A stretch of 64,000 nucleotides of DNA from Vibrio crassostreae (GCF_024347415.1 NZ_AP025476.1:1984001-2048000), one strand, 5' to 3'; shown: positions 36,296 to 46,218, counted from the stretch's first letter. The notes: generated by a model not told the origin, from the letters alone. Made by a program: numbers and translations.

Positions 36296-37015
36296 TTAGC
36301 TCGCTACAGGCAACCGGTGGTTTGACTCTTGCAGATGGCTTGCCGAAGCTTGGCGTGCTTTATCGCTATTGCCAGCCATAATTGCTTCGTATATTGCGCG
36401 GTGCTCGTTAATGCATGTGCTGCCTTCTTCAGAAGAGTGCACAATAAAGTTCACAAACATCGTCGTCAATATGTTGCCAAACGGTAAGTAGAAGTCATTA
36501 CCTGTCGCATTGAAAATCAAACTATGGAACTTAGTATCAACATCTAACCAACGCTCTTTATCAAGCGTTTCTTCACTAGAAATCTCAACCATTTCTTGGA
36601 AGATCTCTGATAATTCAATACGTTGCTCAGCCGTTGCAAACGTCGCAGCTAATGCACAAGCTTCTGGCTCAATCGCACGACGTAAGCCTAAGAATTGATG
36701 ACAAAACTGGTCTGTGTCAGTTAGGCCATCCATCCATTCAATAAGCTGAGGATCTAAGAAGTTCCAGAATGCGCGGTCAACAACACGAGTACCAATCTTA
36801 GGACGAGATTCTAGCAGACCTTTTGAAGTCAGAAGCTTAACCGCTTCTCGTAATGCAGTTCTACTAATGCCAAATTGTTCACACAGAGCCATCTCGCCAG
36901 GAATAATGGACCCTTGAGGTAAATCACCCGACAAGATACCACGAGCGATTTCACGTGCAACTTGCACATGAAGGCTTCGCTTAGAGCCTGAAATAGAATT
37001 AAAAGTGCCTGCCAT
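36296..37015 (-). CDS. GntR/FadR-family (FCD domain) regulator 1
   Basis: This 239-residue protein has a winged helix (PGEMALCEQFGISRTALREA then VKLLTSKGLLESRPKIGTRV) and a helical FCD effector domain (about 95-230; FLGLRRAIEPEACALAATFA) with the metal-site His residues (DTKFHSLIFNATGN, ASHLQE). It is paralogous to the divergent regulator at 37473-38195, with about half the residues shared. The neighbourhood implies a role as repressor of the alginate/uronate genes with an effector such as KDG or DEH. Its own promoter has an operator-like element, suggesting autoregulation. Confidence 0.88.
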   Translation of the reverse strand: MAGTFNSISGSKRSLHVQVAREIARGILSGDLPQGSIIPGEMALCEQFGISRTALREAVKLLTSKGLLESRPKIGTRVVDRAFWNFLDPQLIEWMDGLTDTDQFCHQFLGLRRAIEPEACALAATFATAEQRIELSEIFQEMVEISSEETLDKERWLDVDTKFHSLIFNATGNDFYLPFGNILTTMFVNFIVHSSEEGSTCINEHRAIYEAIMAGNSDKARQASASHLQESNHRLPVAS

Positions 37016-37035
37016 GTGTTTAATTACTTATTTGA

Positions 37036-37048
37036 TATGTATTATTTA
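37036..37048 (-). promoter_or_regulatory. Operator-like element before GntR gene 1
   Basis: TATGTATTATTTA shares the TGTATTATTTAAAT core with the kdgM upstream site. It is 21 bp from the start codon, so bound protein would block transcription. Confidence 0.4.
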
Positions 37049-37309
37049 AATCGGACTATAGCACTGAAAGTATAATGCACCAAATCAAGTTGCAAATTAC
37101 GTGAACTCCCTTATGGTCTCTGGCTTTTACACTCTCAGCCACATCACTTTAACTAAACCCTGCCCGAATAACACACGATTAATACATACAAATGGTTCTT
37201 ATTACGCCCATTGATTCTATGCGATTTGTCACAAAAAAACCCTTACCCCCCCTATAAAGTACGATCACACAACATTTTGGCCTTAATTCACTTGAATACA
37301 TAATATGTT

Positions 37310-37322
37310 ATTGTATTATTTA
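37310..37322 (+). promoter_or_regulatory. Operator-like element before GntR gene 2
   Basis: ATTGTATTATTTA is preceded by AATATGTT. The 15-mer AATATGTTATTGTAT (37302-37316) also occurs exactly upstream of the DEH reductase gene (41110-41124). Confidence 0.5.
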
Positions 37323-37472
37323 TCACACGAACAGTGAGGCGTGGGTGTAGTTACAAAGTGATCAGGCGAACCATAATGAACGAAATAACCGCCTTTACTA
37401 AGGCTGTCCAACAAACACCTAAGCCGAGTATTTCCCGACTTCTATATTAAAACGTCAGCCTCAGGTGGTTAT

Positions 37473-38195
37473 ATGGCTATATTTTCATTGGTGGAAGATT
37501 CAAGCCGCCGAATTCATGTTCAAGTCGCACGACAAATCGCGCGCAAAATCCTATCTGGTGAGATAAAGGAAAACGAAAAGCTACCCAGCGAGATAGAGTT
37601 ATGTGAAGTTTTCGGTGTCAGCCGAACGGCACTAAGAGAATCAACAAAGCTACTGTCAGCAAAAGGGCTTATCGAGTCCAAACCTAAAGTCGGGACCCAT
37701 ATAAAACCGCGCTCTCATTGGCACTTCCTAGACCCTCAATTACTCTATTGGATTCAAGATCTAGAAGACACTAAGCCCTTTCTTTCTCAATTCCTTGGTC
37801 TAAGAAAAGCCATTGATCCAGAAGCATGTGCACTGGCTGCAACCAATGCGACCGTAGAGCAACGCAAAGAACTGTCTATTCTGTTTCAGAAGATGACCCT
37901 AGCGGCTAACAGCTTTGAGTATGAAGAATGGACAACTAACGATCACTTGTTTCATCAAACCATTTTCTTATCAACAGGTAATCAGTTTTACATACCGTTC
38001 GCCAACATTTTATCGACGATCTTTAAGCAGTTTATCGATCATTCTGCGGTAGGTGGACGCTTTTGTTTAGAAGAGCATAAGGCGATTTACGACGCGATAA
38101 TGTCTGGCAATGAAAAACAAGCACGTATTGCGTCAGCCATTCTACTTGATGATGAAAACCAGAAGCTTTCAAGGGCTTCACTGGCAAGTGCGTAA
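37473..38195 (+). CDS. GntR/FadR-family (FCD domain) regulator 2
   Basis: This 240-residue protein is a paralogue of regulator 1: SRRIHVQVARQIARKILSGE, IELCEVFGVSRTALRESTKL, then FLGLRKAIDPEACALAATNA. The FCD His pattern (NDHLFHQTIFLSTGNQF) is kept, so it should bind a small acid, possibly a metal-liganded uronate product. AGGTGG lies just before the ATG. The two divergent copies may split the control of uptake and catabolism genes. Confidence 0.88.
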   Translation: MAIFSLVEDSSRRIHVQVARQIARKILSGEIKENEKLPSEIELCEVFGVSRTALRESTKLLSAKGLIESKPKVGTHIKPRSHWHFLDPQLLYWIQDLEDTKPFLSQFLGLRKAIDPEACALAATNATVEQRKELSILFQKMTLAANSFEYEEWTTNDHLFHQTIFLSTGNQFYIPFANILSTIFKQFIDHSAVGGRFCLEEHKAIYDAIMSGNEKQARIASAILLDDENQKLSRASLASA

Positions 38196-38330
38196 CATAG
38201 ACACCGCGTAATTCTGGCGTACTTATTCAATCGCTGATAGCCACATCACTTAACCAGAGTGTACCTGTAGTCAGGCACACTCGTTTACCTCTGCCCATTA
38301 CACTCTAGCTAAATCAACAAGGTATAACTT

Positions 38331-39689
38331 GTGTCTTCCAAATCGTACGTTAGAAAGAACTTTTCGTTAGCTTGGCCCTTAGCCTTAAACGCCCTCTTGA
38401 TGCAGTCGATGCTGATGATCGACACGCTATTGGTCTCACCGCTTGGTGAAATTCCTCTTGCAGCCATGGGGATTGCCACCACCATTATCGCGTTTGTATT
38501 GGGTATTCAAATGGCGTTGGCTAATGGTACACAGCTAGTTCTCAGCCGCGCGGTTGGATCTGGAATCACGTCTTCGTTATCCAAAGCATTTTGGGCTGGT
38601 CTGTTCATCAACTTAGCCGTCGCATCCATGTTTTGGGTGCTGCTCACCTTTTTTGAACAACCTTTGATTCAAGCCTTAACCGACGACAAATCGCTTCATC
38701 TTGAAATTAGTCACTATTTGAATATCTCCAAATACCTCGTGATTTTTACGGCGTTAACGCAGGTAGTCATCGCCCTCTTTAACGGGTTGGGCAGAACCAA
38801 GGTTCCGTTTAAAGGCTACTTAATTGAGCTACCGATTAACGCTGTGCTCTCTTATATTCTGATACATGGCTTCTCGAACTTTGACGGTATTGGTGTACAA
38901 GGTGCTGCGCTGGGTAGCCTTATCGCAATCATCATTCGACTCCTCTACCTAGCGCTCTGTGTGCATTACGATTCATCGGTGTCACTTAAATTAGACACTG
39001 AAAAGTCCGAGTTCATCACTAACATCCGTCGCCACTTCATTGAGATATTCCCAGTCGCCGCCAATGTCACCATGCTGTCTATCGGTGCGACGATCTATCA
39101 GTTACTGTACTCACAGCTCAACATCAATGCTTATGTAGCGATCACCTTGGTAATGCCATGGCTACGCGCAGGAACCCAATTCATCACCGCCTGGGCTCAC
39201 TCTTCAGCCATCACCATTAGCCAAGCGATAGGCTCTAAGAAAATGGATGATCTGGCCAAAAATGTGGACTCCAGTATTGATGTTGCTGTCGGAATTTCCG
39301 TTGTTTGCGCACTGATGTTTGCAGGCTTAAGCTTGGTCATTGGTGACATTTACCCCGACCTTGATGCATCTACCTATCACGCTCTCGCGGTAATCGCGCC
39401 TCTTTATATATTCTTACCGATAGTACGTGGTTACAACACCGTTCATGGCCATGTATTGAGAGCTTTAGGACATACCACTGACGTATTCAAAATCAACTTT
39501 ACAGGCCAATGGGTTATCTCAATTCCTTTGTGTGCTCTGATTATTTTGGGTTTTGATGGTTCGATTTTCTGGGCTTTTGCAATTCAACCTTTCGAAGAGA
39601 TCATCAAAGCACTGCCTTTTAGACACCTCGCTCGTAAATCTTTGCGAGAGTTCAACGCCAGTAAAGCCGATAAATTAATGTACGATTAA
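38331..39689 (+). CDS. MATE-family efflux transporter
   Basis: This 452-residue protein has twelve hydrophobic segments in two homologous halves. MATE features are the N-terminal LAWPLALNALLMQSMLMIDT, PLAAMGIATTIIAFVLGIQM, and VQGAALGSLIAIIIRLLYLA at the end of the first half. The start is GTG (38331) with AAGG seven bases upstream. The family exports drugs and metabolites with Na+ or H+. It follows GntR gene 2 by 135 bp and may be linked to alginate metabolism only by position. Confidence 0.88.
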   Translation: MSSKSYVRKNFSLAWPLALNALLMQSMLMIDTLLVSPLGEIPLAAMGIATTIIAFVLGIQMALANGTQLVLSRAVGSGITSSLSKAFWAGLFINLAVASMFWVLLTFFEQPLIQALTDDKSLHLEISHYLNISKYLVIFTALTQVVIALFNGLGRTKVPFKGYLIELPINAVLSYILIHGFSNFDGIGVQGAALGSLIAIIIRLLYLALCVHYDSSVSLKLDTEKSEFITNIRRHFIEIFPVAANVTMLSIGATIYQLLYSQLNINAYVAITLVMPWLRAGTQFITAWAHSSAITISQAIGSKKMDDLAKNVDSSIDVAVGISVVCALMFAGLSLVIGDIYPDLDASTYHALAVIAPLYIFLPIVRGYNTVHGHVLRALGHTTDVFKINFTGQWVISIPLCALIILGFDGSIFWAFAIQPFEEIIKALPFRHLARKSLREFNASKADKLMYD

Positions 39690-40216
39690 GTGCTCAAGTA
39701 AGTTGTCACAACAAGCCACATTTGTCTTGTACACGATAGATGTGGCGATTGGCGTTCAGCGTCCTCCCCTATCTTTCCTCTCTAACCACGCCATACCATC
39801 ACATTCGATGAGCCAGCTAGCAGCCATATAAGGTTAACCGTTTTGTTAGATAATGGCTGGTTTGCCTTAGTCAACGGACAGTGGTTAACACTCAATCTAA
39901 AGCCTCGCTTCACAGCGAACAATGCCCTTCGCAAGCTCTAAAGGATCTCAGATTATCAGGCAGCCTCATTCATATGCCTTGCCCGTGATAACAACAAAGC
40001 CACTTAGCAACCAGAGCATCAATACAGCTCTCCCCTCCAGCACCATTCACACACGAAAGGAGCCACATTCGAAGTCAATCACATAAAACATAAACCACAT
40101 ACTAAAAAGCCCACTCAAATGAGCGGGCTTGTCTAATAATCTTGAGGCTGGCGTTGGTGAATTACTAATCAGATCACAAATTCTTAAACCTAACTTACAC
40201 CATTAACGCCTTGAGC
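39690..40216. other. Intergenic region, MATE / DEH reductase
   Basis: This gap of about 525 bp contains the DEH reductase terminator at 40107-40130 and a GCCACAT-ATGTGGC hairpin (about 39715-39746) near the MATE end. No gene is supported. Confidence 0.45.
40107..40130 (-). terminator. Rho-independent terminator after DEH reductase gene
   Basis: On the minus strand, AAGCCCGCTC-ATTT-GAGTGGGCTT is followed by TTTAG. One mismatch interrupts the stem. Confidence 0.75.
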
Positions 40217-41098
40217 CTACTTCTCTAATTTAGCGAAGTAATCGAAGATAACTGGCACGTCGTTTTGACCAAGACCGGCATCAACAGCAGCTTGTAGACT
40301 CTTAGAAGTACCTTCAGCAATTAGAGATTCAGTACCTAGATCTGAAACCATCTCGAGGAAGTAACCAAGGTCTTTGTTCGCGTTTGCAACAGAGAAACCT
40401 AGTTTCTCTTCGCCGTCTACCGCGTAGAACTTACAGAACTGCATGAACGGAGAGTTAGACGGGCCTGCAGACATAATGTCAAACAGCTGTTGACCATCAA
40501 CACCAGCGCGTTGAGCGACAGCAAAAGCTTGAGACATAGTCGCAACCGTTGTCATGCCCATGAAGTTGTTCACAAGCTTGGTCACGTGACCAGAACCCAA
40601 AGCACCCAGGTGGAATACGTTTTCGCCTTGCTCATCAAGAACAGGCTTAACTTTGTTGAAAGTATCCATGTCACCCGCAGCCATGATGTTCAAAAGACCA
40701 TCTTTAGCGTGTGCAGGAGTGCGACCTAGAGGCGCATCTATCATGCCTGCACCTTTAGCTGCTAGATCTTCACCAATCTTACGAGTAGATGCAGGAATTG
40801 ACGTACCGAAGTCAACAACAACTGCGCCTTCTTTGATACCCGCTAGAACACCATCTTCACCGTAAACAATTTTCTCGACAACAGCTGAAGTTGTCAGACA
40901 GAACTGAACGATGTCACTTGCAGCTGCAAGCTCTTTTGCTGAAGTGAACGCTGTAGCATTACCACGATCTGTAACGCGAGCCATAGCTTCTTCACTTAGA
41001 TCCATTACGTTTACGTGGTAACCACGAGTTTGTAAGTTCTCAACCATGTTTCCGCCCATAAGACCTAGGCCAATGAAACCAATTACAGGTTTAGTCAT
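40217..41098 (-). CDS. dehR: DEH reductase-type beta-hydroxyacid dehydrogenase
   Basis: This 293-residue protein of the 3-hydroxyisobutyrate/tartronate-semialdehyde reductase family has a dinucleotide motif GFIGLGLMGGNM at the N-terminus. The substrate loop is DAPLGRTPAHAKDGLLNIMA, and the catalytic Lys is in GSGHVTKLVNNFMG. In alginate-using Vibrio this family reduces 4-deoxy-5-hexoseulose uronate (DEH) to 2-keto-3-deoxygluconate. The flanking PL17, KdgF, KdgK and aldolase genes make that the best call; tartronate semialdehyde reductase is the alternative. GGAG lies 7 nt before the chosen ATG (41098). Confidence 0.8.
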   Translation of the reverse strand: MTKPVIGFIGLGLMGGNMVENLQTRGYHVNVMDLSEEAMARVTDRGNATAFTSAKELAAASDIVQFCLTTSAVVEKIVYGEDGVLAGIKEGAVVVDFGTSIPASTRKIGEDLAAKGAGMIDAPLGRTPAHAKDGLLNIMAAGDMDTFNKVKPVLDEQGENVFHLGALGSGHVTKLVNNFMGMTTVATMSQAFAVAQRAGVDGQQLFDIMSAGPSNSPFMQFCKFYAVDGEEKLGFSVANANKDLGYFLEMVSDLGTESLIAEGTSKSLQAAVDAGLGQNDVPVIFDYFAKLEK

Positions 41099-41109
41099 GC
41101 TTAACTCCA

Positions 41110-41124
41110 AATATGTTATTGTAT
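41110..41124 (-). promoter_or_regulatory. Operator-like element before DEH reductase gene
   Basis: On the minus strand it reads ATACAATAACATATT, and it is identical to the element upstream of GntR gene 2. It lies just upstream of the start and would block the transcription unit. Confidence 0.5.
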
Positions 41125-41665
41125 GATTATATGCTCATTATAGTAACTAGCCGCAGCTCTTAAGGCAACCGTTTTAGAGCTCCTATTAGTGATCCAGCGC
41201 ATGAATTTCATATACGAATACCACCATAAATTGAGGAATCGACTTGATATAATCCACGGCGATAGGTTTGGCCTGAAACGATCAAACAAATCGATATTTA
41301 CTCGGCTAATCCCCTTATTAATTCAATCTTAGCGTATAGCCTCTGCAAGTTGAGTAACCATTGATGGCACGCTGTCTCCGGTTAATCAGATACGTTGAAA
41401 ACCGTTGAGATAAAGCTAATTTCAACAGCAAAACACAACATTTCACTCTAGTATTTCATTAGCTCGTCAAGGTTCTAGTATTCATGTTCAATACTAAAAT
41501 AACCACCAATTGTATGACTTATTAGCTTTATCTACGTCATCACCATGTCATAGATATAATGAGTATAGGCTCTGATAAACCATACTTGCTGTGTGCTCCC
41601 CGGGGTGCGGACTCCAAGCTCACACTATCTAACACGTATCCTCGTAGCCAAAATCACGCATAAAA

Positions 41666-41698
41666 AAACCGAGCAACTCGCAACGAGCTACTCGGTTT
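41666..41698 (-). terminator. Rho-independent terminator after PL17 genes
   Basis: On the minus strand, AAACCGAGTAGCTCG-TTG-CGAGTTGCTCGGTTT (15-bp stem, one mismatch) is followed by TTTT. It lies about 150 bp after the stop. Confidence 0.85.
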
Positions 41699-41848
41699 GA
41701 CTTATTTCCGATATTCTTTGTTATCGACATTAATTTTGTTCAGTTACTTAGATGCGAACACCCTAACAACCGAACAGACATGGTACTTCGTTCCCGCAAA
41801 GCACCACATCAATACAAGCCATCGTTAAACGGCTTGTATGTTAATCAT

Positions 41849-44017
41849 TTACAGTTGAGCAAATGATCCTTCCCACGAGTATGTCTCACTCGCGAACTCA
41901 ACAGTGTGAGTTGCTTGCTGCGTGTCTTCAGCTTGGTTTGAGATACCGTAGTGGTAAGTGTTGCCAGAAGTAGTCTGAATGCGAACAACAGTCCCGACAC
42001 TGTTATGGCCCACAACAGACACTGATTTAACTAGACCACGAGCGCCTACAGAGGCTTCGATAGACTCGTTAAAGTAACCATGCGTTTCTAGTACAGAAGC
42101 AAACACATGGTTTTGACCAGACTGACGTAAGATAAGCGCAGGCTCACTCTTAAGGTTGAAGTCTGGGTCGTTAGCGCCAGTGCGAGCAAAAATCACTTCG
42201 CTGCCCGCATTCGCGCTTGTTACTAGGCTGTAGTAACTGCTGTCATGCAGCCAGCTTACTAAAGAACCTTCTTCATTCACTTTACCTGAAGCAACGTTCC
42301 AAAGGTGTTGGTAACCGTTGTCTTCACCTAGCGGCTTCAACGTACTTTCAATGTTGTAATCGAAATCAGTACGGATGATCTGACCAGAATGGTGAACTGG
42401 CAGGTCGTACTGGTGCTCAGCGTCAGCTTCAATACGGTATACATCGATGACTAGTGGCTTCTCGAACTCAGGAAGTTCAACAAGAATCACACTACGTTGC
42501 ATGTCTACGCCAGTGTAGTACTCAGAAATCGTACCGCTCATACCTTGTAGAGATTTGTCGTCTGCGACGAAGAAGTGCTTCTGACCAAACTTAGACTCAG
42601 CCAATGCGGTATCGAAGTTGTTTTGTGTTTTCTGATCAACCGTTACTGTGTTGTGGGCAACTGTCTGCTTACAGTAAGACTTGTTCTCTGGGATGTAACG
42701 ACCACCAAACTTAGGCTCAACGTTTACCCAGCGACCAAAGCCGTAGTCATGCAGCACTTCGTGGCCGCGGTTGAATACACTTAGGTGCAGGCCATCGTAG
42801 TGACCGTGGTCTAGTGCAGAGTGGTACTGGTGATCGCTGCCGTGCTGACCAAACCAGATCAACGCCATTGTATCTGCGGTCTTAGGGTCGTCGTCTTGCT
42901 CATCACGGTGACGAAGGATGCTTACGCCGCCTTTTTCACCTTCAGGGCCATCCGTTACAAACAGGCTACCCCAGTTGAATGCTTTGATGTCGTCTGCTGC
43001 ATCAACAGCGTCAGACAGTGTTTTACCAGAAGCGTGAACCCAAACATCTTGTTGGTGATTAGCCATACCAAGTAACGTTTTAGTCTGTTCGTAACGGTGG
43101 TAACACACAGACGTTGCCATGATAACGCCTTCATCGTTGATAGAAATCGTCTTCGATGAATCGTTCAGAGCTGGCAATGTACCGTCTGGGAATGCCGTTT
43201 TGAATACCGCGTAAGACGTTGTCTTAATCACTGAATCGTTGAATTCGTAGATGCCAAGATCAGGCTGACGACGTTCAATCGCTTCTGCGAACAGGTAGAT
43301 TGGACGTAGAGAGAAACGGTGGTAGTAAGGACCTTCCATGTAGTAGCCATCTGGCGAGAACAGTTGGTCAAGTTGCGCTAAGAAACCGCCGCTTACTTTG
43401 TCTAGTTTCAGGCCGTATAGTGCTTTGTCTACCGACTCTTGATCATTGATTGCGTAACCACAGATACCTACCGCTGCCACTGCCCAAAGGCCGTGATTGT
43501 GTACGATATCGAAGTCGTGTGCGTAAGTCACAACGAACATTTCGATCATTTGTTTAAGAAGATCGTCTTCGATCAGACGCTTTTGCTCTTCAGAGATGGT
43601 GTGGTAAATGCAGCTGTACGCGCAAGAAGCGTAGAGCATCCACATGTTCTCGTTCAACGTTTGGTGGAACAGCTTACCCGGAGGATTAGAGTCAAGGCTG
43701 ACGTTGCTTTCCAATGTCGGGTATACCGTCGCATACGCTGTTAGCATATCAACGATGTAATCACGGTACTTTGTTTCCTCAGTGATAAGGAACAAACGAC
43801 CCGCTAGATCCATATGGATGTAGTTTTGCTTATGACGGTTATGTTCATAACCGCCGCCTTCACCATGACCTGGTACTTCAATACCCACTTCAGCCATATA
43901 AGCGTCAGTTTGTTTAATATCACGAGTCAGTGCATTACCTAAAAGGCTATCCTTGCCAAGTTCTTTACGAAGCTCTGCTGCTTCTTCAAAGTTAAGTAAA
44001 AGTGGTTGATAGCTCAT
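41849..44017 (-). CDS. Oligoalginate lyase, family PL17 (copy 2)
   Basis: This 722-residue protein has no signal peptide, so it acts in the cytoplasm. It cuts unsaturated or saturated alginate oligomers to the monomer DEH. The N-terminal alpha/alpha-toroid domain has AYSCIYHTISEEQKRLIEDD, the catalytic-region His in IVHNHGLWAVAAVGICG and Tyr in GYYMEGPYYHRFSLRP. The C-terminal heparinase II/III beta-sandwich has LDHGHYDGLHLSVFNRGHEV and GGRYIPENKSYCKQTVAHNT. It starts 2 nt after copy 1, with AGGGGAAATAAT as ribosome binding site, and the two copies are about 55-60% identical by eye. The two may have different chain-length or M/G preference. Confidence 0.9.
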   Translation of the reverse strand: MSYQPLLLNFEEAAELRKELGKDSLLGNALTRDIKQTDAYMAEVGIEVPGHGEGGGYEHNRHKQNYIHMDLAGRLFLITEETKYRDYIVDMLTAYATVYPTLESNVSLDSNPPGKLFHQTLNENMWMLYASCAYSCIYHTISEEQKRLIEDDLLKQMIEMFVVTYAHDFDIVHNHGLWAVAAVGICGYAINDQESVDKALYGLKLDKVSGGFLAQLDQLFSPDGYYMEGPYYHRFSLRPIYLFAEAIERRQPDLGIYEFNDSVIKTTSYAVFKTAFPDGTLPALNDSSKTISINDEGVIMATSVCYHRYEQTKTLLGMANHQQDVWVHASGKTLSDAVDAADDIKAFNWGSLFVTDGPEGEKGGVSILRHRDEQDDDPKTADTMALIWFGQHGSDHQYHSALDHGHYDGLHLSVFNRGHEVLHDYGFGRWVNVEPKFGGRYIPENKSYCKQTVAHNTVTVDQKTQNNFDTALAESKFGQKHFFVADDKSLQGMSGTISEYYTGVDMQRSVILVELPEFEKPLVIDVYRIEADAEHQYDLPVHHSGQIIRTDFDYNIESTLKPLGEDNGYQHLWNVASGKVNEEGSLVSWLHDSSYYSLVTSANAGSEVIFARTGANDPDFNLKSEPALILRQSGQNHVFASVLETHGYFNESIEASVGARGLVKSVSVVGHNSVGTVVRIQTTSGNTYHYGISNQAEDTQQATHTVEFASETYSWEGSFAQL

Positions 44018-44019
44018 TA

Positions 44020-46218
44020 TTATTTCCCCTGCTCTGCAGTGCTTGCTAATTCTGGGTTTAAAATTGTTTCTACTGAGTAAAAGCCCGTCCAGCTGTATAC
44101 TTTGCCGTTCAATTCGACTTTGTGTTCAGTGCTGTCAGTCGCGCCAAGTTGGTTGCTGATCATCACTGTCACGTTTGATTTCTCTGTCGTAATCTCTACT
44201 ACTGAACCGATATTCGTGTGAGCCACTACTTTGATGTCTTTCACAACACCACGTGCACTTACCGATTGCTCGAATTCTTCGTTGAAGTAACCGTGCGTTT
44301 CTAGAACAGAAGCGAACAAGGTTGTTTCGCCTTTGCTACGTAGAATGAATGCAGGTTCTGAACGTAGGTTGAAGCTTGGATCGTTAGCACCGGTGCGAGT
44401 GAAGATCACTTCACCATTGTCATTCGAGCTAGTACCTAGCCATGTGTAGTAAGTATTGTTCTGTAGCCAGCTAACTAGGGCCGTACCATTTGCCTCACCG
44501 CTCGCTACGTTCCATAGGTGTTGATAACCGAAGTCGCTGCCCAGCGTGTTTAACTCTTTGTTCGCTTGGTATTCGAAGTTAGTACGAACAATTTGACCTT
44601 CATATTGATGAGAGTAATCAAATTGGTGTTCGCCTTCGCCGCCTTTTGTAGAATCTAAGCGGTATAGGTCTAACAATAACGGAGATTCAAGCTCTTCAAG
44701 GTTTAGCATGAACACGCTGCGTTGCATGTCAAAACCTTGGTAGTGGTCGTTAGCAAATGCGCTCATGCCGTTGATTTTCTCGTCTTCTACTTTAAAGAAG
44801 TGAGGTAAACCGTGTACTGCGTCTGCACGTTCAACATCAAAGTTGTTCTGACATTTTTCATCAATCGTTACTGCGTTGTGAGCAATCGTCTGACGAGCGT
44901 AAGATTTGTTTTCGTCTAGGTAACGACCGCCGAATTTTGGCTCAACGTTAACCCAACGACAGAAGCCGTATTCACGTAGCACTTCTTGACCGCGGTTGAA
45001 GAAAGAAATACCCAGCGTATCGAAGTTGCCGTGGCCCATGCCGTGTTGACCGTAGTTCATCACTAGCTGAGAAACGTCGCCTTTCTTATCCTGCATGCGG
45101 ATAAAGCCTTGTGCGCCGTTGTGACCTTCAGGACCTTCGTTCAATTCAACACTTGGCCAGAAAGGCATGCCGATTTCTTGTTCAGCAGAAGCCACTTCGT
45201 AAGCTTTAGATAGCTCAAGACCACATGGGTGCATCCATACTGCGTCTTGAATCTTGGCCATACCAAGAATGTTTTGATCTACGCCGTTTTCTGACGAGTA
45301 ATGTTTGCTGTAAACACTGACGGCAACTTGAACACCCATGTCTGTGATGCCCATTGTGCGAGATGCATCGTTCAGAGCCGGGAATTCACCGTTCGGGTAC
45401 GCTGTCGCCAGCATTGCTTGTACTGTGTTACCAATCACGCCGCCTTTGTAGTTGTAGATATCCACTTCAGGCATATGACGGTGAATCACTTCAGCGAACA
45501 CACACGTTGGGCGAATCGCGTAACGGTGGTAGTAAGGGCCTTCCATGTAGTAACCAGAAGGTGCAAATAGCTGAGAAATTTGAGCTAGAAAGCCGCCAGT
45601 ATCGTTACGGTCGATGCCGTAGACTGACATTTCAAGGTACTCGCGCTTGCCTAGAGCAAGACCACAGATACCCACAGCGGCTACTGCCCAAATACCGTGG
45701 TTGTGAATGCGGTCGAAGTCGTGTGCGTATTTAACCGTGAACATTTCTAGCATTGGTTCGAAAATACGAGACTCAATGTTGTCACGTTGCTCTTGTGTCA
45801 ATGTAGAAGCAACACAAGAGTAAGCTAAGCTTGAAAACATTAACCAACAATGTTCATTCAGGATTTGGTGGAACAAACGACCTGTTGGATTCGTGTTTTT
45901 CTGCACGTGGTAATCAAACGTTAGATATTTGTCTGCGTACTCTTCTAGTAACTCTGTAACGAAGTCAGCGTACTTTTGCTCTTTAGTGATCAAGAACATG
46001 CGACCAGCTAAGTTCATGTACGTGTAATTTTGCTTGTGGCGGTTATGTTCGTAACCACCCGCTTCTCCGTGACCAGGAACATCAATAGCTAAGCGCATGA
46101 ACGCTTCTAGGTCTTTCGCGTTTGCTGCAATGGTTTTACCCATTAAGCTCGAACGGCCCACTTCAAGATGAAGTTGCTCTATTTCTGCTTCAGTCAACAA
46201 TACTGGTTTCGTCGTCAT
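44020..46218 (-). CDS. Oligoalginate lyase, family PL17 (copy 1)
   Basis: This 732-residue paralogue of the following gene has the same two domains: AYSCVASTLTQEQRDNIESR, HNHGIWAVAAVGICGLALG, GYYMEGPYYHRYAIRPTCVF, then MGHGNFDTLGISFFNRGQEV and GGRYLDENKSYARQTIAHNA. It has no signal peptide. The ATG at 46218 is chosen over a TTG six codons upstream because AGGGTG lies in front. It is the first gene of the leftward pair and divergent from kdgF; the shared promoter region has a perfect operator palindrome. Such enzymes are called Oal in V. splendidus. Confidence 0.9.
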   Translation of the reverse strand: MTTKPVLLTEAEIEQLHLEVGRSSLMGKTIAANAKDLEAFMRLAIDVPGHGEAGGYEHNRHKQNYTYMNLAGRMFLITKEQKYADFVTELLEEYADKYLTFDYHVQKNTNPTGRLFHQILNEHCWLMFSSLAYSCVASTLTQEQRDNIESRIFEPMLEMFTVKYAHDFDRIHNHGIWAVAAVGICGLALGKREYLEMSVYGIDRNDTGGFLAQISQLFAPSGYYMEGPYYHRYAIRPTCVFAEVIHRHMPEVDIYNYKGGVIGNTVQAMLATAYPNGEFPALNDASRTMGITDMGVQVAVSVYSKHYSSENGVDQNILGMAKIQDAVWMHPCGLELSKAYEVASAEQEIGMPFWPSVELNEGPEGHNGAQGFIRMQDKKGDVSQLVMNYGQHGMGHGNFDTLGISFFNRGQEVLREYGFCRWVNVEPKFGGRYLDENKSYARQTIAHNAVTIDEKCQNNFDVERADAVHGLPHFFKVEDEKINGMSAFANDHYQGFDMQRSVFMLNLEELESPLLLDLYRLDSTKGGEGEHQFDYSHQYEGQIVRTNFEYQANKELNTLGSDFGYQHLWNVASGEANGTALVSWLQNNTYYTWLGTSSNDNGEVIFTRTGANDPSFNLRSEPAFILRSKGETTLFASVLETHGYFNEEFEQSVSARGVVKDIKVVAHTNIGSVVEITTEKSNVTVMISNQLGATDSTEHKVELNGKVYSWTGFYSVETILNPELASTAEQGK

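Larger units (their letters stand above)
37016..37472. other. Divergent promoter region of the two GntR genes
   Basis: This gap of about 457 bp holds operator-like elements at 37036-37048 and 37310-37322, one near each gene. A pyrimidine-rich run (CCCTTACCCCCCCT) lies around 37240. Confidence 0.5.
41099..41848. other. Intergenic region, DEH reductase / PL17 genes
   Basis: This 750-bp gap contains the operator-like element of the reductase gene and the PL17 operon terminator at 41666-41698. The middle (about 41150-41650) shows no frame or structure that I can support. Confidence 0.45.

Noticed and set aside
36239..37015. GntR regulator 1 as a UxuR/ExuR-type hexuronate regulator
   Set aside because: The FCD fold fits, but no hexuronate isomerase genes are in the window and the alginate neighbours fit better, so a specific name is not supported.
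40217..41098. Tartronate semialdehyde reductase (garR/glxR) for the reductase gene
   Set aside because: Same family, but no glycerate or glyoxylate genes are near, while every other step of alginate monomer breakdown is.
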